Shown piece by piece: positions 46,021 through 56,340 of a stretch of 64,000 bases of DNA. This DNA is from Rhizobiales bacterium 62-47 (GTDB lineage: Bacteria > Pseudomonadota > Alphaproteobacteria > Rhizobiales > Xanthobacteraceae): NCBI GenBank assembly GCA_001899255.1, contig MKVX01000018.1:807150-871149 (forward strand), given 5' to 3'. Each line of letters begins with the position of its first letter. Position 1 is the first letter of the stretch. A program made the translations under genes and the position numbers. The notes beneath the pieces were generated by a model. That model had not been told where the DNA came from and did not search any database. It saw only the letters and a list, made by a program, of their open reading frames with translations.

Positions 46021-46200
46021 ATGACCGAGATCGAATTTAACCGACTGCTGGACAATGTCAGAGCGACGATGGAGCTCGACATCGAGGAGCAGCCCGCGCT
46101 TCATTCAATGGAATTTGGCGCGCTGCCGACTGCAGCCAACGACAACGGCATCGAATGGCCCTTCATCCCATTTCCTGAAGGATGGTCTGCGTCCTGCTGA
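46021..46200 (+). CDS. small hypothetical protein, 59 residues
   Basis: A 59-residue soluble protein starting MTEIEFNRLLDNVRATMELD, with a Pro/Trp-rich C-terminus (EWPFIPFPEGWSASC). No signal peptide or known family is visible. The ATG at 46021 has GGGGAAGG upstream (46010-46017), which supports translation. It is divergent from the methyltransferase gene and lies upstream of tRNA-Cys. The function is unknown. Confidence 0.55.
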   Translation: MTEIEFNRLLDNVRATMELDIEEQPALHSMEFGALPTAANDNGIEWPFIPFPEGWSASC

Positions 46201-46321
46201 ATGTCAGCAGCATCGTTCGGCGCGACCCGAAAATGACGCAATCCACCAGCGGGGACGTCTTGATTTGGACCCCCCGCTCGGTTGCCTATTCTGCCGATGG
46301 CGTATATGAGATCGCGCAAGG

Positions 46322-46395
46322 GGCCACGTGGCGGAGTGGTTACGCAGCGGTCTGCAAAACCGTTTACTCCGGTTCAATTCCGGACGTGGCCTCCA
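46322..46395 (+). tRNA. tRNA-Cys (anticodon GCA)
   Basis: A 74-base tRNA with acceptor GGCCACG paired to CGTGGCC, D arm GCGGAGTGG, anticodon loop CTGCAAA (GCA), T arm CGGTTCAATTCCG, and encoded CCA. Confidence 0.98.
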
Positions 46396-46420
46396 ATTCA
46401 GCTCAGCCCTCAATAATCTC

Positions 46421-47155
46421 CTAAGCCCGCTTGCGCCGCCGATAATCGCGGCGCGGCTTTGGGCGATCGCGTAGCTCAGGAAATTCGGCTTGAGCTTGCC
46501 GGTATTTGGCAAGCATTCGCTCGAAACTGCCATACAACGCCGCCTCGATGTCCGGACGTTGCTCGAGACTGCCGATCAGCATCGCAGCGGCCTCGATTGT
46601 CGAAAGCCCGTCGCGACGAGGTTCCCGCCGCAATTTGCCGTAACGCGACGGTCTTGTCGGTCCGAGGATGACACGCTGGCACTTCAACATCCAGGCATTG
46701 CGCCACCACAAAGCCTTGGCCTGGCTCCAGGTCCCATCCAGTAGAATAACCCCCTCGAGATCCCGCAGGATGGCCCGCTGGCCCTCCTCCATCTCGCCCT
46801 TTCGATTGAGTGCCACAACCGTCCGATCCGTGTCGAAATCCGCGACCTTGGCCGAGCCAAGATAGAGCACGGCCCAGCGCGACGGATCGTGGACGGTGCG
46901 ACCGAGCGCCTTGGACAGGCTGGGCCACGACAGGCCGATTTTGAACGTTGCATCCTTGAAGTGGAGGGCGGTCAGTCGCGCGGTGCCAAGCGCCCGGTCC
47001 TGCTCTTGCGGATGTTGCAGGATCAGCAGCGACAGCCGGTTTTCAACCGGCGCAATGCTGTCGCAAACGCAGAGCGGCTCCGGCTTGTGACAGCGGCCGC
47101 ATTCAGGGATTGGGGCTGGTGTCAGGACGGCTTCAGGGTGAGGATGCTCGGTCAT
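46421..47155 (-). CDS. tRNA-uridine aminocarboxypropyltransferase (DTW domain)
   Basis: A 244-residue DTW-domain protein. A zinc-binding cysteine cluster opens it (CGRCHKPEPLCVCD), followed by LLILQHPQEQDRALGTARL and the signature LLDGTWSQAKAL at about residue 140. Homologues (TapT, DTWD1/2) transfer an aminocarboxypropyl group from SAM to uridine in tRNA (acp3U). The basic C-terminal tail (RPKPRRDYRRRKRA) may bind tRNA. It sits directly beside tRNA-Cys on the other strand and downstream-facing to it. Confidence 0.88.
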   Translation of the reverse strand: MTEHPHPEAVLTPAPIPECGRCHKPEPLCVCDSIAPVENRLSLLILQHPQEQDRALGTARLTALHFKDATFKIGLSWPSLSKALGRTVHDPSRWAVLYLGSAKVADFDTDRTVVALNRKGEMEEGQRAILRDLEGVILLDGTWSQAKALWWRNAWMLKCQRVILGPTRPSRYGKLRREPRRDGLSTIEAAAMLIGSLEQRPDIEAALYGSFERMLAKYRQAQAEFPELRDRPKPRRDYRRRKRA

Positions 47156-47212
47156 GTCCCGCTATACGCTGCACTTGATGAGCCAGCAACAGACAGTCGC
47201 GATGGCGGCCGG

Positions 47213-50200
47213 CTATTCTGCCGGGGCCGCCGACGGTACCGCCTCGCGCCGGCGGCGCAGACGATCGATCAGCAGATAAATCACCGGCGTCGTGTAAAGC
47301 GTCAGGATCTGGGACACGAACAAGCCGCCAATGATGGTAATGCCCAACGGCCGCCGCAGTTCGGTACCCGGACCCATCGCGAGGATCAGCGGCAAGCCGG
47401 CGAACAAGGCCGCGAGGGTCGTCATCAGGATTGGGCGGAAACGCGCGATGCAGGCTTCGAAGATCGCATCTTCAGATGAAAGCCCGCGATGACGCTCGGC
47501 CTCCAGCGCGAAGTCGACGATCATGATGCCGTTCTTCTTGACGATGCCGATTAACAGAATGATGCCGACAAAGGCGATGATCGTCAGCGGCGAGTTTGTC
47601 ACTTGCAGCGCCAGCAAAGCCCCCAGCCCCGCCGATGGCAGTGTCGAGATGATGGTCAGCGGATGCAGCAGGCTCTCGTAGAGCACGCCTAGCACGATAT
47701 ACATCGCGATCAGCGCTGCGAGGATCAATAGCGGCTGCCGACCGGTGGTCTTGCGGAAATCCCCGGCATTGCCTTCGAAGCTCGCGCGGATTCCCTCCGG
47801 CATATGCAATTCGTCGACCGCGCGCTGAATATTTGCCGTCGCGACCTCGAGCGGCACATTCGGCAGCAGACCGAACGAGACCGTCGTCGATGGGAACGAT
47901 CCCGAATGATAAACGGCCAGCGGCGACAGCCCACGCGTATAATGCACCACGGCAGACAACGGAACCTGCACACCATTGGCGCCCGCGACAAATACGTGAT
48001 CCAGGTCTGAAGGATCGTTCTGATAGTGCGGCAGCGTTTCCAGCACCACCTGATACTGATTACGCTGGGTGTAGATCGTTGAGATCTGCCGCTGCGAAAA
48101 AGCATTGTTAAGTGCGTTATCGATATCCTGCACACGCACGCCGAGGCTCGATGCGGCCTTGCGGTCGATGGTGAGATTGAGTTGTAGTCCACCCGGATCA
48201 CGATCGCTGGAGACGTCGGTGATACCTTCGACCGTCTCCATCCGCTTGCCGACGATGGGCGCCCACTTCTGCAAGAGATCGAGATCGGTGCTGGTGAGCG
48301 TGTACTGGTAGTCGGAATCGCTCTGCCGTCCCCCAGCACGAATATCCTGTGCGGCAAAAACGAACAGGCGAATACCCGGTATTGCGCTAAGCCTGGGGCG
48401 GATGCGGTCGATGACATTCTGTGTCGTCGACCCGAGACGCTGCTCGGGTGGCTTCAGGCTGATGAACATCTGGCCGCGGTTCTGGCCTCCCGATCCGCTG
48501 GTCCCCCCCACAATCGAGCCAATACCCTCCACAGCGCTATCGGCCATGACGATATCCGCAACGCGTTGTTGCAGGTCGCGCATCGACTGAAACGAAATAT
48601 CAGGCGATGCCCGCGTCGATCCGATGATCAATCCGCTATCGTCGGACGGGAAGTACCCCTTGGGCGTCTTGACATAGAGCGTCACGGTCAAGCCGATGGT
48701 GGCGAGAAACACGATCATCGTCAGGAACGGAAAGCCGAGCACGACCCGGAGCGTCCGCTCGTAGAATCCGACGATTGCGCCCAGCGTCCGTTCGGCTACG
48801 CGATCGAACCAGGTCTCATTATGCGATACCGCCCCCTTGATGTAGTGAGCGCAGATCATCGGCGTGACGGTAAGAGATACGATGGTCGAAACCATGATCG
48901 CAAATGTCAGCGTCAGCGAAAATTCGCGCAGCAGCCGTCCGACGATACCATCCATGAAAATCAGTGGCGTGAAAGCCGCCACCAACGACAGGCTGATGGA
49001 CAGCACAGTGAACCCGATCTGCCTGGCGCCATCGAGCGCAGCCTGATACGGCGCCATGCCCCGCTCGAGATTGCGATACATATTCTCGATCATGACGATC
49101 GCGTCGTCGACCACGAAACCGACCGAGATCGCGAGCGCCATGAGAGACAGGTTGTCGATCGAAAAGCCCGCCAGCCACATGCCGGCGCAGGTGCCCGCCA
49201 ACGCCAGGGGGACCGAAACGCCGGCGGCAACGGTCGGAGTCAATCGGCGCAGGAAGACAAACACCACGAACATGACCAACAGCACCGTCGCGCCCAGGGT
49301 CCATTCCATGTCCTCGACGCTCGCGCGGATCGTGCCGGTGCGGTCGGTTAGTGTCGAAATCTCAATTGCGGCAGGAATCCATTGCTTGAGTTCCGGCAAC
49401 AAGGCCTTCACCCGATCGACCGTATCGATCACATTGGCGTCGCCCTGCTTGGTAATGAGCAACAGCACCGCTGGCTGTTTGTTGAACCATGCAATCGAAC
49501 GGCTGTTGCGGGTCGCATCGCGCACCGTCGCGACATCCGACAATCGCAGAAAGCTGCCGTTACTGCTCTTGATGAGGATTTCGCGAAATTGGGCCGCAGA
49601 CCGCATTTGCGGGTTGATCGATAAGGTTTCGCTCTGCCGCCCGCCGTTGAAGATACCAACCGGCCCCAACGGATTGGCGTTGACGATTGCAGTTCTGACG
49701 TCGTCAGTTGCAATCCCGGCGTTCGAAAGCGCAACCGGATTGAGTTCGATGCGCACAGCCGGTTGATCGGCGCCGCTTACGATCACTTCGCCCACGCCGG
49801 GCACCTGGGAGATGCGCTGCGCGATTACCGTGTCGGCGACATCGTAGATGGCACTCGGTGAAATCGTTTTCGAGGTCAAGGCCAGAATGAACACTGGCGC
49901 CGCCGCCGAGTTGGCCTTGCGGAAGCGGGGCAACGTCGGCAAGTCGGTCGGCAAGTCCGCGAGCGATGCATTGATCGCAGCCTGCACGTCCCGCGCCGCG
50001 CGATCGATGTCGCGACCAATCGCGAATTGCAACTGAATGCTGGTCGACCCCAGCGAACTGGTCGAAGTGATCTGCTCGATTCCAGAGATTTCACCGAGCC
50101 GCCGCTCCAGGGGCGCGGCCACCGTCGCCGCCATCACCGAGGGGTCGGCACCCGGTCGCGATGCCGATACCCGGATCATCGGAAAATCGACATTGGGAAC

Positions 50201-50311
50201 GGAGGCGACAGGCAGGAAGTGATAAGCGACCATTCCAAGCAACAACAGGCCGATTGCCAGCAACGTGGTGCCGACCGGTCGCCTGATGAATGGCTCGGAC
50301 AATGACGCCAT
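47213..50311 (-). CDS. RND efflux inner membrane transporter, second pump subunit (MdtC-like)
   Basis: A 1032-residue RND transporter of the HAE1 family with the typical twelve-helix arrangement and two large periplasmic loops. The proton-relay motif is conserved (FVVDDAIVMIENMYRN), and the second half has TLYTTPVIYLLIDRL at the end. It starts 3 bases after the stop of the preceding RND gene. Two non-identical pumps in one operon, as in mdtBC, suggest a heterotrimeric transporter. It has an acidic/positive C-terminal tail (PSAAPAE). Confidence 0.95.
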   Translation of the reverse strand: MASLSEPFIRRPVGTTLLAIGLLLLGMVAYHFLPVASVPNVDFPMIRVSASRPGADPSVMAATVAAPLERRLGEISGIEQITSTSSLGSTSIQLQFAIGRDIDRAARDVQAAINASLADLPTDLPTLPRFRKANSAAAPVFILALTSKTISPSAIYDVADTVIAQRISQVPGVGEVIVSGADQPAVRIELNPVALSNAGIATDDVRTAIVNANPLGPVGIFNGGRQSETLSINPQMRSAAQFREILIKSSNGSFLRLSDVATVRDATRNSRSIAWFNKQPAVLLLITKQGDANVIDTVDRVKALLPELKQWIPAAIEISTLTDRTGTIRASVEDMEWTLGATVLLVMFVVFVFLRRLTPTVAAGVSVPLALAGTCAGMWLAGFSIDNLSLMALAISVGFVVDDAIVMIENMYRNLERGMAPYQAALDGARQIGFTVLSISLSLVAAFTPLIFMDGIVGRLLREFSLTLTFAIMVSTIVSLTVTPMICAHYIKGAVSHNETWFDRVAERTLGAIVGFYERTLRVVLGFPFLTMIVFLATIGLTVTLYVKTPKGYFPSDDSGLIIGSTRASPDISFQSMRDLQQRVADIVMADSAVEGIGSIVGGTSGSGGQNRGQMFISLKPPEQRLGSTTQNVIDRIRPRLSAIPGIRLFVFAAQDIRAGGRQSDSDYQYTLTSTDLDLLQKWAPIVGKRMETVEGITDVSSDRDPGGLQLNLTIDRKAASSLGVRVQDIDNALNNAFSQRQISTIYTQRNQYQVVLETLPHYQNDPSDLDHVFVAGANGVQVPLSAVVHYTRGLSPLAVYHSGSFPSTTVSFGLLPNVPLEVATANIQRAVDELHMPEGIRASFEGNAGDFRKTTGRQPLLILAALIAMYIVLGVLYESLLHPLTIISTLPSAGLGALLALQVTNSPLTIIAFVGIILLIGIVKKNGIMIVDFALEAERHRGLSSEDAIFEACIARFRPILMTTLAALFAGLPLILAMGPGTELRRPLGITIIGGLFVSQILTLYTTPVIYLLIDRLRRRREAVPSAAPAE

Positions 50312-50314
50312 CGC

Positions 50315-53300
50315 CTACATTCCCTCCGTCGCACCCGCGACCGGCGGCAAATCCGGACCAACTGGCGGAACGGCCTTCTCGATCTTTCGGTTCAACCGAT
50401 CGAGAGCGAGGTAGATCACCGGTGTCGTATAGAGCGTCAGGAGTTGGCTTAGCAGCAAACCGCCGATGATCGAAACGCCAAGCGGAAATCTCAACTCTGC
50501 ACCCGTCCCGCTCTCCAATGCCAGAGGCAACGCACCAAACAATGCGGCGAGCGTCGTCATCATGATCGGACGGAACCGCAACAGGCAAGCCTGAACGATG
50601 GCATCGTAGGATGACATGCCCTGATGCCGTTCCGCTTCCAGAGCGAAGTCGATCATCATAATCGCGTTTTTCTTGACGATGCCCATCAACAGGATGATGC
50701 CGATCAAGCCAATCACCGACAAATCCTGACCGCACAGCATCAGCGCCAGAATGGCCCCAACACCCGCCGACGGCAGCGTCGACAGGATCGTGATGGGGTG
50801 GATATAACTTTCATAGAGCACGCCCAGCACGATGTAGATCGTGATCAATGCCGCCAGGATCAGCCATGGCTGCCCCGCCAGCGAGCGTGAGAATTCGGCG
50901 GCATCGCCCGAATACAGGCCGACGATATTGCTGGGCATGCCAATCCGCGCTTCGATCGCCTTGACTGCATTCACCGCATCGCCCAGCGCTTCACCCGGTG
51001 CCAGATTGAAGCTGAGCGACACCGCTGGAAACTGCGCCTGGTGCGAGATCGCCAATGGCGCGGTCGTGCGCTTCAACGTAGCCACGGCAGAGATCGGCAC
51101 CTGCGCGCCGGCGGCTCCCGGCAAATAAAGCTTGGACAGGACGGACGGATCGCTCTGAAATTCCGGCATCGCTTCCAGCACAACGCGGTACTGGTTCGCT
51201 TGTCCGTAGATTGTCGAAATCTGCCGCTGCGCAAATGCATCGTTAAGCGTGTCGGTAACTCCCTGCAGCGACACGCCAAGCTGCCCTGCTCTTTGCCGGT
51301 CGATGTCGAGCGATGCCCGCAGGCCGCCCTCCTGCGCTTCGGACGATACGTCCTGGAAAATGGGATCGCGCCGCATCTCCGTGACCAGCCGATTAGCCCA
51401 AAGCGTCACTTCGGCGGCGTCGGTTGCGGTCAGCGTGTATTGATACTGCGAGCGGCTCGATCGGGTGCTGATCTGAATATCCTGCACCGGCTGGAAATAG
51501 ACCGTCATCCCGGGGATCGACGCCACACGCTGCTTCAACCGATCGATCACCTGTGAGATATCGGAGCGCCGCTCGCCGCGCGGCTTCAGCGTCATCACCA
51601 GTCTGCCTACATTGGTGGTCGGATTTACCGATCCGGCTCCGATCACGGAAACCACGCCGATGATGTCCGGATCAGCGCCGATTGCGCTGGCGGCCTCGGC
51701 CTGACGGCTCTGCATTTCGGCGAACGAGACGTCTGGACCGGCCTCCGTCACCGCCGTGATCGATGACGTGTCCTGCAACGGCAGGAACCCCTTCGGGGCC
51801 ACCACATACAGCACCAGAGTTGCGATGATGGTTGCGAAGGTCACGACCAGCGTGGCGCGCTGGTGTCGCAACACCCGTAAGAGCGTCGAATGGTAGAGTT
51901 CGACCATGCGGTCAATGACGCGGCTGACGGCGGCAAGCCCGGGGAGCGATCGTTCCTCCCCCGCATGCCGAAGCAACCGGGAACACATCATCGGAGTCAG
52001 CGTCAGCGACACGATGGCGGACGTCACCACTGCAATTGTCAACGTCAACGCAAATTCACGGAACATTCGACCAATGAGGCCGGACATGAAGAGCAGCGGG
52101 ATGAACACCGCAATCAGCGAGACGGTCAATGAAATGACGGTAAAGCCGATTTCGCGTGCGCCCGTCAGCGCCGCCTCCATCGCGCTTTCACCATTCTCCA
52201 TATGGCGGACGATGTTTTCGATCATGACGATGGCATCGTCGACCACGAAACCGGTGCCGATGGTGAGGGCCATCAGCGAAAGATTGTCGAGACTGAACCC
52301 GGCAAAATACATCACGCCGAAACTGGTGATCAGCGATAGCGGCAACGCCACACCGGCAATCAGAGTGGCTCGCATCGAGCGGAGGAACAGCAGCACCACC
52401 AGCGTCACCAGCACAACGCTCAGGATCAGCGTGAACTGTACGTCGCGGACCGACGCGCGGATGGTGACCGTCCGGTCGCTGACGATGGTCAGCTTGACGC
52501 CGGCGGGTATCGCTTGTTGCAGTTTCGGGATCTGTGCCTGAATCTGCTTGACGACATCGATCACGTTAGCACCGGGCTGGCGCTGGATGTCGATGATGAC
52601 GGCGGGCGTGCCTTGATACCAGCCACCCGTCCGGTCGTTCTCAAGGCCGTCAACGATCTGGGCAACATCGCCAATCGTCACCGGCGATCCGTTACGGTAG
52701 GCGATGATGATCGGCTTGTACGCGTCCGCAACCGCGATCTGGTCGTTGGCGGCAATCGTGTAGGCCTGCTGTGCGCCATCCAGCGATCCCTTGGGACCTG
52801 ACACGTTGGCGCCCGCGATCGCGTTGCGCAAATCTTCCATGGCAATGCCATAGGCAGCAAGCCGTGCCAGATCTGCCTGGATACGCACGGCGGGCTTCAG
52901 GCCGCCGAGAATAGCGACACGCCCCACTCCCGAGATCTGGCTCAAACGCTGCGCCAACAGCGTGTCGGCCAGGTCGCTCATGGCACGAAGCGATATCGTG
53001 TCCGACGTCAGCGCCAGTGTCATGACCGGCGCGTCGGCGGGGTTCACCTTGGCGTACACCGGCGGGTAAGGCAGGTTTTTGGGCAGGACTCCTGCTGCGG
53101 CATTGATGGCTGCCTGCACATCCTGCGTAGCGCCATCGATGTCGCGGTTGAGGTCGAATTGAAGCGAAATCTGGCTGACGCCGAATGAACTGGTCGACGT
53201 CATCGACGTCAGTGATGGAATTTGCCCGAGCTGCCGCTCCAACGGTGCGGTCAGAAGGGAGGCAACGACATCGGGGCTTGCACCCGGCAATTGCGTCGTG

Positions 53301-53440
53301 ACCTGCACTGTCGGGAAATCGACCTGCGGCAGCGCGGAGACCGGCAAGCCCCAGTAACCCAACGCGCCGCCGATCAACAGCGCAATCCCAAGCAGGGAGG
53401 TTGCGATGGGGCGGCGGATGAACGGTTCCGAAACGCTCAT
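50315..53440 (-). CDS. RND efflux inner membrane transporter, first pump subunit (MdtB-like)
   Basis: A 1041-residue RND transporter related to but distinct from its neighbour. The start MSVSEPFIRRPIATSLLGIA and the proton-relay VVDDAIVMIENIVRHMENGE are conserved, and the last helix ends TLYTTPVIYLALDRLNRKIE. MdtB- and MdtC-type subunits assemble together with one adaptor and one outer-membrane factor. The gap to the next pump is 3 bases; to the adaptor, 49 bases. Confidence 0.95.
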   Translation of the reverse strand: MSVSEPFIRRPIATSLLGIALLIGGALGYWGLPVSALPQVDFPTVQVTTQLPGASPDVVASLLTAPLERQLGQIPSLTSMTSTSSFGVSQISLQFDLNRDIDGATQDVQAAINAAAGVLPKNLPYPPVYAKVNPADAPVMTLALTSDTISLRAMSDLADTLLAQRLSQISGVGRVAILGGLKPAVRIQADLARLAAYGIAMEDLRNAIAGANVSGPKGSLDGAQQAYTIAANDQIAVADAYKPIIIAYRNGSPVTIGDVAQIVDGLENDRTGGWYQGTPAVIIDIQRQPGANVIDVVKQIQAQIPKLQQAIPAGVKLTIVSDRTVTIRASVRDVQFTLILSVVLVTLVVLLFLRSMRATLIAGVALPLSLITSFGVMYFAGFSLDNLSLMALTIGTGFVVDDAIVMIENIVRHMENGESAMEAALTGAREIGFTVISLTVSLIAVFIPLLFMSGLIGRMFREFALTLTIAVVTSAIVSLTLTPMMCSRLLRHAGEERSLPGLAAVSRVIDRMVELYHSTLLRVLRHQRATLVVTFATIIATLVLYVVAPKGFLPLQDTSSITAVTEAGPDVSFAEMQSRQAEAASAIGADPDIIGVVSVIGAGSVNPTTNVGRLVMTLKPRGERRSDISQVIDRLKQRVASIPGMTVYFQPVQDIQISTRSSRSQYQYTLTATDAAEVTLWANRLVTEMRRDPIFQDVSSEAQEGGLRASLDIDRQRAGQLGVSLQGVTDTLNDAFAQRQISTIYGQANQYRVVLEAMPEFQSDPSVLSKLYLPGAAGAQVPISAVATLKRTTAPLAISHQAQFPAVSLSFNLAPGEALGDAVNAVKAIEARIGMPSNIVGLYSGDAAEFSRSLAGQPWLILAALITIYIVLGVLYESYIHPITILSTLPSAGVGAILALMLCGQDLSVIGLIGIILLMGIVKKNAIMMIDFALEAERHQGMSSYDAIVQACLLRFRPIMMTTLAALFGALPLALESGTGAELRFPLGVSIIGGLLLSQLLTLYTTPVIYLALDRLNRKIEKAVPPVGPDLPPVAGATEGM

Positions 53441-53489
53441 GGCGACGCACTCAATACCGCCGATCCAACTTCAAGGCACTCGATCCGCA

Positions 53490-54857
53490 TCACGGCTGTG
53501 CTTTGGCGGCGCCGGACTGCGGATTGCCCTGCGCCGGTTCGGCCTGGCCCTTCTGCTGCTTTTGGCCAGTTTGGTCTTTTGCGCGATCACGCTGTCCGCC
53601 GTTGTCGCCCGGCCCACCCTTACGCTCGCGCTTTCGCGGTGCCAGATCGGGTGTAATGGACTGATCGCTGCGTCCAATGCGGACCTTTGCGCCATCGGAC
53701 AGATTCGCAAATCCGCTCGTCACAACACGATCTGAAGTGGACAGTCCGCTTGCAATGACGGCATCCGTTTCGTTCTGCTGTGTTACGACGATAGGCTTGG
53801 CCGTCACCACATCGCCTTCGCCGATCACGTAGCTGAACGTCCCAGCCGGACCGCGCTGGACGGCAGACGTCGGAACAACGACAGCCTGCGAAAGTGTCTC
53901 GACTTTCAGCCGAACGCTGACGAATTGGCCCGGCCACAATTGATAGGAGGCGTTGGGAAACTCGGCTTTCAGTTTCACGGTGCCAGTGGTCGGATCGACC
54001 TGGTTATCGACCCCCTTGAGCGCCCCGCTCTCGATCACGGTCTTGCCGTCATTGCCGAAAACATCGACCGTCAAAGGCCCTTTAGCCATGGCCGCGTTGA
54101 CCCGGACGATCTGCTGTTGCGGCAGGCTGAACTGCACTGCAATCGGCTGAAGCTGGGTAATGACGACCAAACCGGTCGCATCCGAAGCATGAATGATGTT
54201 GCCTTTATCGATTTGCCGCAGTCCGGCGCGACCGGAAATCGGCGCAACTATTTTGGTATAGCCGAGCGTTGCCTGTGCATTGTCGATCGCGGCCTGATCG
54301 GATTTCACCTGCGCTTCGAGCTGAGCAACCGTCGCGCGCTGGGTGTCGGCCTGTTGCTTCGATCCCGCATTGGATGCAGCAAGCTGTTGGTAGCGCGCGA
54401 GATCGGTGCGGGCATTGGCCAGCAGCGCCTCGTCCTGGGCTTTCTTGGCTACCGTCTGATCGTATTGGGCCTGATAGATCACCGGATCGATCTCGGCCAA
54501 AACGTCACCCTGCTTGACGTCCTGCCCCTCGGTGAAATTCACCGTGGCGAGTTTGCCATCGACCTGCGCACGCACCGTCACCGTATTCAATGCACGGACG
54601 GTTCCCACACCATCGAGATAGACCGGAACATCGGCAATGTGCGGCGTTGCCGCCAACACCGGCACAGTCGAATCCGGGCGGACCTGATTGCGCGTCTGCT
54701 TTTGCTGAAGTGCGGTCCAGCCGATATAGCCAAGGCCGCCGACAATCAGCAGCACGATGACAATCGAAACGATCCGCCGCCGTGCACCCGACGCGACGCT
54801 GGCAACCCTGTCGCCCACGGGCTTCGCCGATTGATTGTTGTCCGGCTTAAAGAGCAT
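53490..54857 (-). CDS. RND periplasmic adaptor (membrane fusion protein, MdtA-like)
   Basis: A 455-residue adaptor. An N-terminal membrane anchor (SIVIVLLIVGGLGYIGW) is followed by barrel-sandwich (lipoyl-like) and alpha-hairpin domains (TVNFTEGQDVKQGDVLAEID, LPQQQIVRVNAAMAK), then the beta-barrel. The last 60 residues are low complexity, rich in Lys/Gln/Gly/Pro. The ATG at 54857 (MLFKPDNNQ) overlaps the 3' end of the outer-membrane-factor gene by 11 bases, so translation is coupled. An earlier in-frame start would read through that gene. Confidence 0.93.
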   Translation of the reverse strand: MLFKPDNNQSAKPVGDRVASVASGARRRIVSIVIVLLIVGGLGYIGWTALQQKQTRNQVRPDSTVPVLAATPHIADVPVYLDGVGTVRALNTVTVRAQVDGKLATVNFTEGQDVKQGDVLAEIDPVIYQAQYDQTVAKKAQDEALLANARTDLARYQQLAASNAGSKQQADTQRATVAQLEAQVKSDQAAIDNAQATLGYTKIVAPISGRAGLRQIDKGNIIHASDATGLVVITQLQPIAVQFSLPQQQIVRVNAAMAKGPLTVDVFGNDGKTVIESGALKGVDNQVDPTTGTVKLKAEFPNASYQLWPGQFVSVRLKVETLSQAVVVPTSAVQRGPAGTFSYVIGEGDVVTAKPIVVTQQNETDAVIASGLSTSDRVVTSGFANLSDGAKVRIGRSDQSITPDLAPRKRERKGGPGDNGGQRDRAKDQTGQKQQKGQAEPAQGNPQSGAAKAQP

Positions 54858-56340
54858 TGACCGGCCCTTCTGCTTTCGGTTCCCAGCCACCACCCAACGC
54901 CTGATACAGGCTGACGATTGCCTGCAGGCGGGCTAGCTGAGCCTGCGAGAGTGAATCCTCGGCCTGAAATAACGTCAATTGCGTGTTCAACACAGTCACG
55001 ATATCTGCGGTCCCCGCTCGGAGCTGCTGTTCGGAAAGTTGAAAGGCACGTCGGGAGGCGCTCACGACCTCGCGCTGCAACCGCAGCCGCTCGGTGGTCT
55101 GCTTGATTGCGACCAGGGCGTTGTCGACATCGGCAAAAGCCGAGACAACGGTCTTCCGATAGGTCTGCAGCAATTCATCCTGTTTGGCTTTGACATTGTC
55201 GAAATTGCCCTGGATGGCGCCACCGTCGAAGATGGGCTGCGTCAGTCCGGCGGCAAGGCTGAAGAAAGCCGCTTGAGGCGTAAACAGCGAAACGAGTGCC
55301 GCGCTCTGATACCCGCCCTGCCCGGTCAACTGAATCGTCGGGAAAAATTGCGCGCGCGCGCTCCCGACATTCGCCGTAGCCGACGCGAGCGCGGCCTCCT
55401 GGCGTCGGATATCCGGCCGCTGGGTAAGCAGATCCGACGGTAGGCCGGGCGTCACCCGCGGCGATCCAATGCGATTGAGCGAACCACCCGTTACATTGAG
55501 GCTTTCGGGAGGTCGCGCCACCAAAGTCGCGAGCACATTCATGTTTTGCGCCAGCGTTTGTCGCAACGGCGGAACAGCCGCACGCTGATTGGCGAGCACG
55601 CTTTCCTGTTGCGCAACGTCGAGGTCCGTTCCGGTGCCCGCGCGTAGCCGCTCCTTGATCGCCTCCAAGATGTTGCGGGCGCTGGCGATATTGCGCTCCG
55701 CCGTGCGGATCCGATCCTGTGCCGTGAGAACCTGGAAATAGGCATTGGCGACGCTGGTGAGTGTGGTCAGCGCAACCACGTCGCGATCAAATCTATTTGC
55801 AGTGGCCGTCTCCTCGGCCGCCAGCGCAGCATCGCGATTTTTGCCCCAGAAGTCGATTTGGTAGCTTGCACTCAACGACGACGAGTAGTTCGTCACCTCA
55901 CGACCGCCATTGGTCAAACCATTCGAGCTCGATCCGGAATTCCGCGACCGCGTCGCCTGATCGCCAGCACTCAATGAGGGCAGCAGCGCGGCACCGGCAA
56001 TACGTGCTTGCGCGTCCGCCTGAAGGATTCGCGCGCTCGCCGCCGCAATGTCCAGATTGACGGTCTGGGCTTCCTCCATCAACGCGGTGAGTTCACGCGA
56101 CCGAAAACCGCGCCACCAATCCAGCTTCGGAAGCTCCCGCTCCGCAGATGAGGATGCGGCACGGTATTTCGCCGGAACATCCAGCGCAGGATCCGGAATA
56201 TCCTTGGTCAGCATGCAACCTGACACAGTGATGGCGAGCGCTCCCAATGCCAGCCACTTTGTCGGATGAAACCACGACGAAAAAGCCCGGGACCATAATC
56301 GCAGAGTTGCCGGCAACTCACCGTTCACGCACACCCCCAC
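54847..56340 (-). CDS. outer membrane efflux lipoprotein, NodT/OprM family
   Basis: A 497-residue outer-membrane factor. Its signal ends at a lipobox (ITVSGC) with the lipidated Cys near residue 42, and the conserved LPKLDWWRGFRSRELTALM follows, then the two repeats of long helices (SLSASYQIDFWGKNRDAALA, QRPDIRRQEAALASATANVG). It is the first gene of the operon that continues with the adaptor and two RND pumps, together forming a complete tripartite drug-efflux system. The start ATG/GTG region is uncertain; a later start at about residue 17 would still include the signal. Confidence 0.92.
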   Translation of the reverse strand: MGVCVNGELPATLRLWSRAFSSWFHPTKWLALGALAITVSGCMLTKDIPDPALDVPAKYRAASSSAERELPKLDWWRGFRSRELTALMEEAQTVNLDIAAASARILQADAQARIAGAALLPSLSAGDQATRSRNSGSSSNGLTNGGREVTNYSSSLSASYQIDFWGKNRDAALAAEETATANRFDRDVVALTTLTSVANAYFQVLTAQDRIRTAERNIASARNILEAIKERLRAGTGTDLDVAQQESVLANQRAAVPPLRQTLAQNMNVLATLVARPPESLNVTGGSLNRIGSPRVTPGLPSDLLTQRPDIRRQEAALASATANVGSARAQFFPTIQLTGQGGYQSAALVSLFTPQAAFFSLAAGLTQPIFDGGAIQGNFDNVKAKQDELLQTYRKTVVSAFADVDNALVAIKQTTERLRLQREVVSASRRAFQLSEQQLRAGTADIVTVLNTQLTLFQAEDSLSQAQLARLQAIVSLYQALGGGWEPKAEGPVNAL

